In this document: in pieces, positions 1 through 8,543 of the stretch
Layout of the letters: each line of letters starts with the position of its first letter
Position numbering within the stretch: the stretch's first letter is position 1
Assembly (NCBI GenBank): GCA_029781865.1
Contig: JAKOVW010000005.1
Span: forward strand, 1 to 64,000
Length of the DNA stretch: 64,000 nt
Source of the DNA: Bacteroidota bacterium
GTDB lineage: Bacteria; Bacteroidota; Bacteroidia; Chitinophagales; Saprospiraceae
Direction: 5' to 3'
The notes under the pieces: generated by a model
Told to the model about the DNA's origin: nothing
What the model saw: only the letters and a program-made list of their open reading frames with translations
Database searches by the model: none
Made by a program: the position numbers and the translations under genes

Positions 1-1
1 G

Positions 2-637
2 CAAGGCAATGCACCCGGAAATTACTCTATTAAAGTAGTCGATAAAAACGGCTGCGAATTGAGTTCAGGCTTCAATATCATTACACCGACCGGCGTTGCC
101 GTGCAATTGGTTCCACTGGTGAGATTATCGTCAGGTGATGATTACAATTTGGTTCCAATGTATTCCATTCCGGATGATTCTATTGCCAGTGTACAATGGA
201 GCCCTTCAGCCTTTTTGACCTGTACGAATTGCCCTTATCCGCAAATCAAAGGAATAGATCAGGATCTCGAGTATACTGTTACTTATACTAATAGAAATGG
301 TTGCATCGCATCAGCACGTATTAGAATTGAAATCATAAAACGAAATATCTGGATACCCAATGCTTTTAGTCCCAATGGTGATAATATCAATGATAGCTTT
401 TATCCTGTTGTCTCCGAAGATTCTTATCAGGAAATTAAATCCATGCAAATCTTTGACCGGTGGGGCAATCTTCTTTTCTCCAGAATGCATTTCCCTCCCA
501 ATGATCCATTGTATGGCTGGAACGGAGATGCAAATCACGAACATCTCAATCCCGGCACCTTCGTTTATGTTATCGAAGTCGTTTGGAAAAATGGTGAAAC
601 AGAAAAACGATTTGGCAATGTCACTTTAATCCGGTAA
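2..637 (+). CDS. T9SS-exported surface protein, C-terminal part (5' truncated by window)
   Basis: The reading frame is open from base 2, so the TTG start in the ORF track is not a real start; the gene begins outside the window. The visible part opens with a beta-sandwich-like stretch (NYSIKVVDKNGC) of the SprB/PKD-like kind. It ends in the gliding-motility-associated C-terminal domain (type B T9SS sorting signal): IPNAFSPNGDNINDSF, then IFDRWGNLLF, GWNGD and PGTFVYVIEV, with a final basic strand. Proteins with this tail are exported through the type IX system and attached to, or released from, the cell surface. The role of the missing N-terminal part cannot be judged. No terminator is obvious directly after the stop. 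Confidence 0.9.
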   Translation, partial: QGNAPGNYSIKVVDKNGCELSSGFNIITPTGVAVQLVPLVRLSSGDDYNLVPMYSIPDDSIASVQWSPSAFLTCTNCPYPQIKGIDQDLEYTVTYTNRNGCIASARIRIEIIKRNIWIPNAFSPNGDNINDSFYPVVSEDSYQEIKSMQIFDRWGNLLFSRMHFPPNDPLYGWNGDANHEHLNPGTFVYVIEVVWKNGETEKRFGNVTLIR

Positions 638-822
638 CCTTATTACGACAGGTTTTTTTCATGTAAATTAGCCTTATTAATTAAAATAAAATCATTTCCT
701 TCAAAATATCGAGATACATTTTTAACCGGCTTTGAAACTATGCAGTATGTTATAAATACAACAAAAACCAAAGTTGAAGGGTAACAAATTTCTTTCTAAT
801 TTCCGATTAAGTCACTCAACGA

Positions 823-1536
823 ATGTCAGAATATATTTTTTACGAAAATGATGACTATATTATAGCAAAAAAACCAAATGGCCTCTTGTCTGAAGAAGAC
901 CCTGTGGGCTCATTAAATTTAAGGAAAATTCTTGAAAATTATATCCGAAGTACATATCCCTGGAAGAAACAATTGATTTGTCAACTCACAAACAGATTGG
1001 ACAAACCGGTTGGCGGCCTCTTAATCTGCGCTAAAAAGCAAAGCATACTCAAAGATTTACAAAATAAGTTCTTTCTCCGCAAGGTTCAAAAATACTACTT
1101 CGCTGTTGTGGAGGGCGACCTCATTAAAAAACAGGGCCGGCTTGAAAATTACCTGATTAAATCTTCTTCAGAATTTAAAGCTGTCGCAGCTACTGAACAT
1201 ATAACAGGCGCAAAGCTTGCCAAGTTAGACTACAAATGGCTTGCCGGCAATGACAAATTCAGTCTTTTATTCATCCGTTTACAGACAGGAAAATTTCATC
1301 AGATTCGTTTTCAATTTTCTCATATCGGCCACCCTATCTGGAATGATGTATGGTATGGTGCAAAACGAATCACGTCTGATTTGCGCATAGGATTGTATAG
1401 TTTTTATCTTGGTTTTGAGGAACCTAAAACAGGTGAATATAAAGAGTTTAAATTGGCCCCTCCCGATATTGAACCCTGGACCATGTTTCGCAAAGAAATA
1501 GATGAATTAATTCAATCAGACCTCCACCAATCCTGA
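823..1536 (+). CDS. RluA-family RNA pseudouridine synthase
   Basis: A 237-residue protein of the RluA/RluC/RluD family, which isomerises uridine to pseudouridine in rRNA or tRNA. The catalytic motif is NRLDKPVGGLL near residue 65, with the Asp of RLD as the nucleophile; many family members have HRLD, and here Asn replaces His. Later family blocks include KYYFAVVEGDL and TGKFHQIRFQFSHIGHPIWND. There is no N-terminal S4 domain, so this is the short form. The ATG at 823 fits the usual N-terminus (the protein starts just before the YENDDYIIAKKPNGL block). It stands alone and is followed by a strong hairpin terminator. The modified RNA position cannot be told from sequence. Confidence 0.9.
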   Translation: MSEYIFYENDDYIIAKKPNGLLSEEDPVGSLNLRKILENYIRSTYPWKKQLICQLTNRLDKPVGGLLICAKKQSILKDLQNKFFLRKVQKYYFAVVEGDLIKKQGRLENYLIKSSSEFKAVAATEHITGAKLAKLDYKWLAGNDKFSLLFIRLQTGKFHQIRFQFSHIGHPIWNDVWYGAKRITSDLRIGLYSFYLGFEEPKTGEYKEFKLAPPDIEPWTMFRKEIDELIQSDLHQS

Positions 1537-1586
1537 ATAACTAATACAAGAATAGAGATTATTAATTTCAATTTGATTGCCGTTTA

Positions 1587-1628
1587 AATAAAATAAGCCC
1601 ATGATTGAAATCATGGGCTTATTTTATT
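1587..1628. terminator. Perfect 20-bp stem hairpin, rho-independent terminator
   Basis: Two 20-base arms (AATAAAATAAGCCCATGATT and its exact reverse complement) are separated by 2 bases. The A-rich 5' side and T-rich 3' side make it usable on both strands. It lies about 50 bp after the stop of the pseudouridine synthase gene. Confidence 0.85.
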
Positions 1629-1827
1629 CGCTTTTGTAAGTCGTCAGCAAAATGTTTACCAAATATAGCTTGAAATTGTTGATGAATATAATTATGTCAA
1701 ACATAAAGAATTTAAAAGAAATTTGTAGCACATACAAATTATTGGGTGATTTCAACTAAAAATACGGTAGAATATTATTGTATCCAGGCTGAAGAATAAG
1801 ATACGGAATTCATCATCTACAATCATG

Positions 1828-2785
1828 TCACCCCTTCGGGGTTGGTGTTATTTTCCTAATATCTTGCTATAATCATTTCACCCCTTCAGGGTTGGGATAC
1901 GTTGTTGTAATTGTGATTCATCTGTTACAATTTTTCACCCCTTCGGGGTTGGGTTGACGAATACCAATTAAAATTATTATTTCCATCGTATTTATTCAAC
2001 CTCGAAGAGGTGATATTTTTGTAGCACATCATCAAAACAATGTTGAACCCTGAAAGGGTGACATTATTTTTTCAACAATCATGTCACCCCTTCTAGGTTG
2101 AGAGCATTGTCGCAATTGTCATTCTCTACAATTATTTCACCCCTTCAGGGTTGGATGCGTTGTCGTAATCATGACTCGTTGTTGCAATCATATCACCCCT
2201 TCAGGGTTTGGATACGCTGGCGCAATTGAGATTGTTTGCTATAATCATTTCACCCCTTCGGGGTTGGGTTGACAGGTACCAATTAAAATTATTATTTCCT
2301 TCCTGTTTATTCAACCTCGAAGAGGTGATATTTTTGTAGCACATCATCAAAACAATGTTGAACCCTGAAAGGGTGACATTATTTTTTCAACAATCATGTC
2401 ACCCCTTCTAGGTTGAGAGCATTGTCGCAATTGTAATTCTCTACAATTATTTCACCCCTTCAGGGTTGGATGCGTTGTGGTAATCATGACTCGTTGTTGC
2501 AATCATATCCCCCCTTCAGGGTTGGGATACGCTGGCGCAATTGAGATTCTTTGCTATAATCATTTCACCCCTTCGGGGTTGAATGCATTGCAGCAAAAGT
2601 GATATAATCGATTTCTACAATCATGCGACCCCTTTGGGGTTTGATCATTCATAGAATTATTAATTACGTTTGCATCCACGAGTTAAGAAATCACTCATAA
2701 CTAATCACTCATAGTTCAGATCTCATAACTCAGATCTCATTCTCCTCAACATTTTATTGAAAATCATGTCACCCTTCGGGGTTGT
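1828..2785. repeat. Array of about 18 short imperfect palindromes (TCACCCCTTCGGGGTTGA type)
   Basis: This fills most of the 1.35 kb gene-free gap between 1537 and 2890. An 18-base element, consensus TCACCCCTTCGGGGTTGG, recurs at about 1828, 1878, 1935, 1996, 2044, 2084, 2137, 2193, 2250, 2311, 2359, 2399, 2452, 2508, 2565, 2626 and 2769. Spacing is 40-61 bases except for the last. Each element folds as a 4-5 bp GC stem around a 3-base TTC or GAA loop. Most copies lie in one orientation; those at 1996, 2044, 2311 and 2359 are reversed. Stem bases change in pairs in some copies (CCCC/GGGG, CCTC/GAGG, CCCT/AGGG). The bases between elements are themselves similar (often ATAATCATT or CAATCATG just before). 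This is REP-like; no RAYT transposase gene is in the window. Confidence 0.85.
1933..2562. repeat. 315-bp tandem direct duplication inside the palindrome array
   Basis: Landmarks in 1933-2247 recur exactly 315 bases later in 2248-2562: elements at 1935/2250, 1996/2311, 2044/2359, 2084/2399, 2137/2452, 2193/2508 and 2250/2565. The two copies differ at only a few bases, for example ACGAATACC against ACAGGTACC. This points to a recent unequal crossover or slippage event. Confidence 0.9.
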
Positions 2786-2890
2786 GGGTATGTGAATCTA
2801 ACATTATAAATATTCCAATGATAATTATCTCACATTTCCGGAGTTTAAATCGGGCAATGCGATAATCATTTTAATGAATACTTCACTCGA

Positions 2891-5566
2891 TTATTTCAAC
2901 TCACCTTTCATTGAAGCACCATTCATCTCAGGCAAGGTGATTGTATACCTCACTGGTTTGGGATGTTCTTCTTTAGATATCCAAACAATTATTTCACCGG
3001 CATCTCCATTTGCAGGCACCAGTTTCACTTTGAAACAGGATTTATTTTTTATAGTTTCTGTACCAACAACTTCCAATGAATAATATTTTTCTGCCATTTG
3101 GTTGAGATCGATATTTCGCAAAATAGTTTTATAGTTTTCAGCCAGCGGGAAAGTTGCAATTACAAAAAAACTACCGGGACCTTCTGCTTTACAAAAACCA
3201 GTGGTGGAAATACTCAATGGCGTTTTATTTCCACTCATATTCATCCGGCCATTGACTTCCTTTTCAGAATAATTGAGTTCAATCACCATAGGCCCCTGAT
3301 CAACCAAACGGTGGATTGGCGAAAGGGATTCTTTACTTAATGATGCTTTATCAACCACTTCATTCATTGGCATTTTTGTTTCTTCAACAATTTTCCAAAC
3401 ACTTCCCGAATCTGCAATCGTCGTGATCTGCTCGAATTCCATTTCCTCACCCATCATATCCGTCTTTACATTGAACGTATATTTTCCGGGTCTAAGAGCG
3501 ACTACCATCGTGGTATCTTTATGAATATCTTCCTCCTTATGTTCAATTTTTTTAGGTAAGGTTACACTTCCGGGATCGACTGTAATTTCTTTTAGTCTTT
3601 TCTTTAATTCCGGGCTCATTTCTTCCTGATATCTTCCATTTAAATGTTCTGCAAAAAACTTTTCCGCAGAAGCCAGAAACGCCATATTGTTTATTGGTCT
3701 CGCAAAACCATGTCCTTCATCCGGGGCACAGATATATTCAACAGGAATTTTTGCCTGATGCATAGCATACACTATTTGATCTGATTCCGCTTTTTTGACC
3801 CGTGGATCATTTGCACCCTGCACCACCATTAAAGGAGTTTTAATTTTATCAATGCTGAATAAAGGAGATTGTCTCTTTAGCTGCGCTACTCCTTCTGCGT
3901 TGGTAGGATCACCCATTCTAAGGTGAAATATTTTTCTTCCCGCTTCCCAATATGGCGGAATAGAGGCCAATAAAGTCAGTAAACTCGATGGCCCAACTAT
4001 GGAAATCGCACATGCATATAAATCGGGTGTAAACGTGACACCTGCCAACGTCGCATAGCCACCATAAGATCCACCCATAATCCCAACTCTCTTCGGGTCC
4101 GCAATTCCTTTTGATACCAGGTATTTTACACCCCAGGTAATATCGTCCTGCATTTTATCTCCCCATTGCCTGTTACCTGCATCCAGAAATTTCTTTCCAT
4201 AGCCGGTAGAGCCTCTGAAATTCATTTGCAAAACAGCATACCCTCTGTTGGCTAAGAACTGGGCATAGGAATTATAACCCCAACTGTCTTTAGCCCATGG
4301 TCCACCATGAGGCATAACAATAACCGGTAAATTTTTAGGAGTAGGGCCTTTGGGCAAAGTCAGGTAAGCCGGAATTTCCAATCCGTCAGAGGATTTATAA
4401 CTGATCGGTTTCATCGGTGCCAGATCCGTATTCGTTAACTTGGGTCTTGGCCTGTATTGAAATTTTGTCTTTTTTGTAGTTCTGTCGAATGAATACACAG
4501 AACCATTGTCTGTATCACTATATACCGCGATCAACCATTTTTTTTCATCTTTAGTCGATGAATTGAATGAGACTTCCATTCCATTAAATGATTTACGTAG
4601 TTCTTTGTAATCTTTTTCGAAACTTTTATCTTCCCAGACAATTCTCAATTTATCATCATCGTAATAAGATGCAATCATATGATTATCCAGATCCGAAAAC
4701 CAAACATTACCCAGATCCACTTTTTTCTTTGGATCAGATGCAACAAATTCTTCTTTCTGATTTGTAACATTCAATAAAATCATTTGAGTTAAATCCACTT
4801 TATCTCCTTTATTGGTTATCACATACACCCTTTGTCCGTCTTCATGAAAATTGGAACAAGATGCAGACTCCAGTGGACCGCATGAATATATTTTGACAAA
4901 ACCCTTTGGATCGACACGCAATATATCCGTTGAGCCATCGGAATTCGTACGTTCTGCCAATCGCAATTTATCTCTGCGGTCAAATACCCAACCTGTAATT
5001 CGGTCTGTATTTTTGCGCAATAATTTTAGTTCACCGGTAGATATTTTAAGTTCATATAAATCATGCCAGGAAGCATCTCTGTCATTCAGGCCAACATACA
5101 TAATATCCGGTAACGTTCTTGGAACAGAATAAATATAAGCCCTAGCATTTTCTTTGTTAGTGAGATTTCTGGAAACCGGAACCTCTTTTCCTTCTTCAAC
5201 AGGCTCCATTGGATTTACTGCATATACCTGAAAATTTTCATTTCCATCTTTATCCTGGACATACAAAATGTATTTACTGTTTCGGGCCCAGAAATAAGAT
5301 GAAATTGGTCTTTTTTCATCCGCAGTGATCGGTTTTGCTTTTTCAAAAGGATCATCCGTTTTCTTCACCCAAATATTTCGGGTACCTTTAAAAGGCTTAA
5401 TAAAACTCATCATTTTTCCATCGGGAGATAGCTGGCCACCTGAAATTTCAGGATCTCCGAAAAACAGTTCGCGGTCAATCATGGGAGGTAACTGTTTAAC
5501 CGGCTTTTGTGCACTAACACCAGACATCATACATAAGATCATTGCAAATAGGATTAAGATTTTCAT
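2891..5566 (-). CDS. Secreted S9 family prolyl oligopeptidase-type peptidase with C-terminal extension
   Basis: The product is an exported serine peptidase of the S9 (acylaminoacyl/prolyl oligopeptidase) family, which cleaves short peptides in the periplasm or outside. I start it at the internal ATG (5566), because this gives a clean signal peptide (MKILILFAMILCMMSGVSA) that the longer ORF start would bury. An N-terminal beta-propeller region (about residues 40-390) carries repeats such as LSPDGKMMSF. It is followed by the alpha/beta-hydrolase domain with nucleophile motif GGSYGGY, the acid in GANDPRV and the base in DEGHGF. About 220 residues follow the point where typical relatives end (after LKEITVDPGSV); they look like a separate beta-rich domain. 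It lies 68 bp after the beta-helix gene on the same strand, perhaps co-transcribed. Confidence 0.92.
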   Translation of the reverse strand: MKILILFAMILCMMSGVSAQKPVKQLPPMIDRELFFGDPEISGGQLSPDGKMMSFIKPFKGTRNIWVKKTDDPFEKAKPITADEKRPISSYFWARNSKYILYVQDKDGNENFQVYAVNPMEPVEEGKEVPVSRNLTNKENARAYIYSVPRTLPDIMYVGLNDRDASWHDLYELKISTGELKLLRKNTDRITGWVFDRRDKLRLAERTNSDGSTDILRVDPKGFVKIYSCGPLESASCSNFHEDGQRVYVITNKGDKVDLTQMILLNVTNQKEEFVASDPKKKVDLGNVWFSDLDNHMIASYYDDDKLRIVWEDKSFEKDYKELRKSFNGMEVSFNSSTKDEKKWLIAVYSDTDNGSVYSFDRTTKKTKFQYRPRPKLTNTDLAPMKPISYKSSDGLEIPAYLTLPKGPTPKNLPVIVMPHGGPWAKDSWGYNSYAQFLANRGYAVLQMNFRGSTGYGKKFLDAGNRQWGDKMQDDITWGVKYLVSKGIADPKRVGIMGGSYGGYATLAGVTFTPDLYACAISIVGPSSLLTLLASIPPYWEAGRKIFHLRMGDPTNAEGVAQLKRQSPLFSIDKIKTPLMVVQGANDPRVKKAESDQIVYAMHQAKIPVEYICAPDEGHGFARPINNMAFLASAEKFFAEHLNGRYQEEMSPELKKRLKEITVDPGSVTLPKKIEHKEEDIHKDTTMVVALRPGKYTFNVKTDMMGEEMEFEQITTIADSGSVWKIVEETKMPMNEVVDKASLSKESLSPIHRLVDQGPMVIELNYSEKEVNGRMNMSGNKTPLSISTTGFCKAEGPGSFFVIATFPLAENYKTILRNIDLNQMAEKYYSLEVVGTETIKNKSCFKVKLVPANGDAGEIIVWISKEEHPKPVRYTITLPEMNGASMKGELK

Positions 5567-5634
5567 GGGAATGTATTTGAAACCCAACAAAGTGGATATG
5601 AAATAATTTAGTTTAAACGGAAGAAAGTTCAAAT

Positions 5635-7050
5635 TTAGTGAGTTACAACCAAAGTGCCCGAAAGAAGATTCTGTTTGCCATATATCCGATAATAATAGTT
5701 TCCTGGTTGCAATTCGCGCAAATCTACAACACCTGAAACGCCAACCGGTTTTGAAATCAATAACTTTCCGGTTGCATCATAAACAAAAAAAGATAAATCA
5801 CCTTTCGGTTTCGAATCATTATCCAACATCAGAAAAAACGATTTTAATGCATCTATAAAATACCCTTCCGTTTTCCTGGTCAGCTTATCACTGTTACGCG
5901 TCACTTGTTGCAATTCGAAACAACCTATATCCGGATGAGTATCGTTAAAGCGGTCTTTCACATTCAATGGATGTACATATTCTTTGGTTGGATTCAGGGG
6001 AATTCCCAGAAACGTTTGATTCAGAATTCTCGCACTATCAATACCGGGCGATTGCAAGCTTAGATGATAATCGTATGTTGCGACAGACTTAAAATGAAAA
6101 TAATCGGGATCTGTATTAATGACATTACTCTGATTAATATAGACTTTTGGTATGCCAACCAGAATGCTCATCGGACCGGCATACAAATTATTGACGCTAA
6201 ATACAGTATCAGTAGTGGACTGAATATTCAATGCAATTCCTTTATCTTCATTATTGACTACCGTATTATGCAGAAAATAAAAATTGTGCGGACCCGGGTT
6301 GGTCAGTCCTTCCCGTCCATAGGAAATGATAGTGTTGTTGTCTGAAAATTTACTTTGTTGAATGATATTTCCCATAACCAGTGCCTGTCCTCCGTTAGGC
6401 AAATCAATTTCATAACTGGCACTGCCATCTTCATTCGTAATGCGGTTGTACAAAATCACATTTTTGTATGCTCTGCTTTTGACTTCATGTCCATAGAAAG
6501 AATGATGTACATAATTATATTGAAAGAGCAAGGATCGCAAATGATTGATATAAATATTATGTGAATAACCATCTCCGGCTCCGTTATAACCAAATTCGGT
6601 GTATTCCACCACCACATCACTTTCCGGATTATCACCGGCAAGAATCCCTTCCTGATTGTTATGAAAATAACAGGATCGCACCGTTAAATTTTTTCCTTCC
6701 AGGCGAATACCTGCTCCATTTAAATCAACTACTTCACAATTCAGAAATTCTATATTTTCCACATAGGTATCATTTCCTGCAATCACCCAAATCGCTTTAC
6801 CGCCATAAGCGGTTTTCTCGGCATTGAGTTTGGCATAACCCCCAACACCCATTAATGTCAGTTTGTTAGCCCTCCAGATACAAACATCTTTTACATACTC
6901 CGCTGATTGAATCAACACCGTATCGCCATCTGAAACAAGCGTGGAAACCTGACTTGGTTTGATATACAACTTACCAGGGCCAACTTCCCATGTTTTAGCA
7001 GATATAAAAAAAGGAATAACAAGCAATGTAACTGCAGCTAAGAATTTCAT
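5635..7050 (-). CDS. Secreted parallel beta-helix protein with T9SS type A sorting domain
   Basis: A 471-residue exported protein. It has a signal peptide (KFLAAVTLLVIPFFISA) and then a right-handed beta-helix of the pectate-lyase/NosD type from about residue 25 to 380. Typical coil sequences are YVENIEFLNCEVVDLNGAGI, LTVRSCYFHNNQEGI and VVEYTEFGYNGAG. A C-terminal domain of about 75 residues ends in DLRELQPGNYYYRIYG and GTLVVTH, matching the type A (Por secretion) T9SS signal. Beta-helix proteins of this class usually bind or cleave polysaccharides; no catalytic residues can be assigned here, so the substrate is unknown. Its start lies only 18 bp downstream of the methyltransferase stop, which suggests co-transcription. 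Confidence 0.88.
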   Translation of the reverse strand: MKFLAAVTLLVIPFFISAKTWEVGPGKLYIKPSQVSTLVSDGDTVLIQSAEYVKDVCIWRANKLTLMGVGGYAKLNAEKTAYGGKAIWVIAGNDTYVENIEFLNCEVVDLNGAGIRLEGKNLTVRSCYFHNNQEGILAGDNPESDVVVEYTEFGYNGAGDGYSHNIYINHLRSLLFQYNYVHHSFYGHEVKSRAYKNVILYNRITNEDGSASYEIDLPNGGQALVMGNIIQQSKFSDNNTIISYGREGLTNPGPHNFYFLHNTVVNNEDKGIALNIQSTTDTVFSVNNLYAGPMSILVGIPKVYINQSNVINTDPDYFHFKSVATYDYHLSLQSPGIDSARILNQTFLGIPLNPTKEYVHPLNVKDRFNDTHPDIGCFELQQVTRNSDKLTRKTEGYFIDALKSFFLMLDNDSKPKGDLSFFVYDATGKLLISKPVGVSGVVDLRELQPGNYYYRIYGKQNLLSGTLVVTH

Positions 7051-7068
7051 AATTATCGATTTTAGGTA

Positions 7069-8265
7069 TTACAATCTCTTTAAACGAGCCATATAAAATC
7101 CATCGAATCCGCTTTGCGCAGGACTAATGAATTTATCTTCTTCGAATTGAAAATGGCGATGTTCGTCGCAAAAATAAGCTATTTGTCTGGCATTTTCAGA
7201 AGGCAATATACTGCAGGTTGCATAAACCATAAAGCCACCCGGTTTAAGCATTTCTGAGTACCGGTGCAGCAGATCCTTTTGAATAGCTTTCATGCGGGTA
7301 ATAAATTCATTATTGATTTTCCATTTTGCATCCGGATTGCGACGCAACACCCCCAGACCGCTGCATGGCACATCCAGCAAAAGCCGGTCACAGGACTCAT
7401 GCAAACGTTTGATTACTTTATTATTTTCAATTCTTCGCGTTTCGATTATCTGCACCTTATTCCTTATAGCGCGCTTTTTCAATTCATTTAGTTTCCATTC
7501 TTCAGTATCCAGGCAAATTATCTTTCCTTTATTTTGCATTATTGCTGCCATATGCAAAGACTTACCTCCTGCACCTGCACATGCATCTATTACGCGCATA
7601 CCCGGTTGCAATTTCAAAAACGGAGCAACAAACTGTGACGATGCATCCTGTATTTCAAAATGTCCTTTATTAAATAAAGGGTCCTTGAACACATTGAATT
7701 TTTTTTCGACGATCAATGCATCATTCAGACCGGGTTCGATCCTGTTAGCAATTTTTTCATTTTCTAAATCGAGATGCAGTTGATTCCTGGTAGTAAGTAT
7801 AGTGTTGGCACGCAGTACCAGGGGGGCTTCTCTGTTTAGTGCGGTTAATTCTTCCTCCCAGTTTTGTGGCAGTTCTTCTTTTACTAATTCAACCAATTCA
7901 TCGGGATATGAATGTAATATCGAAAAGTCATTCTTGGCTGTGCCGTGCAGGTAGAATACTTGCTCTGCATCCAAAGTTGAGAATAATTCCCAATCAGGTA
8001 ATGGTATTTTTTTAAGTATGAAATAGGCACCGGTAATTTCATTCAACCGGTCCTTGTTTCCGGTAACATAATTGAGCAATCTGAAATTGCGAATTACATC
8101 GTATGCCGTTTCTGCAATAAATGCGCGATCGCGTGAACCCCAGCGTTTATCCGATTTCAAGGTCTTCTCGATCAAACGGTCGGCATAGAATCCTTTAAAC
8201 ATGCAAGCATCAACGATATCCATTACCGCATGTACTAAATTCATATGAAATTTTACCGGAGACAT
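7069..8265 (-). CDS. rsmB: RsmB/NOP2-type 16S rRNA (cytosine-C5) methyltransferase
   Basis: A 398-residue S-adenosylmethionine-dependent RNA m5C methyltransferase. The N-terminal 130 residues form a helical NusB/RsmB-like domain (KSDKRWGSRDRAFIAE). The catalytic part shows the SAM loop DACAGAGGKSLHMAA, then DVPCSGLGVLRRNPDAKW with the PC cysteine that releases product, and YATCSILPSENA with the TC nucleophile cysteine. RsmB methylates C967 of 16S rRNA in E. coli; here the family is secure but the exact site is inferred. The ATG at 8265 is the only good start. It is the first gene of a leftward group with the beta-helix and peptidase genes, which look functionally unrelated. Confidence 0.88.
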   Translation of the reverse strand: MSPVKFHMNLVHAVMDIVDACMFKGFYADRLIEKTLKSDKRWGSRDRAFIAETAYDVIRNFRLLNYVTGNKDRLNEITGAYFILKKIPLPDWELFSTLDAEQVFYLHGTAKNDFSILHSYPDELVELVKEELPQNWEEELTALNREAPLVLRANTILTTRNQLHLDLENEKIANRIEPGLNDALIVEKKFNVFKDPLFNKGHFEIQDASSQFVAPFLKLQPGMRVIDACAGAGGKSLHMAAIMQNKGKIICLDTEEWKLNELKKRAIRNKVQIIETRRIENNKVIKRLHESCDRLLLDVPCSGLGVLRRNPDAKWKINNEFITRMKAIQKDLLHRYSEMLKPGGFMVYATCSILPSENARQIAYFCDEHRHFQFEEDKFISPAQSGFDGFYMARLKRL

Positions 8266-8543
8266 TAAACAGCTGGTTGAAATGGAATCAATAAATGCAT
8301 TATTATAACTTCCGCAAAGCTCTGTATAATAATTGGCAAAAAGCAGAATTCTTTCCGATTCAAATACTAAAAAATCGATTCAGTTGCTGCTGATGAATTT
8401 TTAGTCATTTACTTGACAATCAATCCTTAATCAATTCATGTAACAGTTGAATTTAATTGCAACTTTACTTTTATAAATCCATGTTTTCTATTAGATTTGA
8501 GTTTGTTTTAAGAAAATCGCATTCATTCACTAAACCTTTGAAC

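Noticed and set aside
2660-2760. Short direct repeats (AATCACTCATA, CAGATCTCAT) as an att site or element end
   Set aside because: They are two-copy, very short and not paired with any mobile gene or a second boundary.
1828-2785. CRISPR array
   Set aside because: The repeated element is only about 18 bases, occurs in both orientations, has uneven spacing, and the DNA between copies is itself similar. No cas genes are nearby.
7264-7783. + strand ORFs inside the RsmB gene
   Set aside because: No homology or start context, and the minus-strand methyltransferase motifs are complete.
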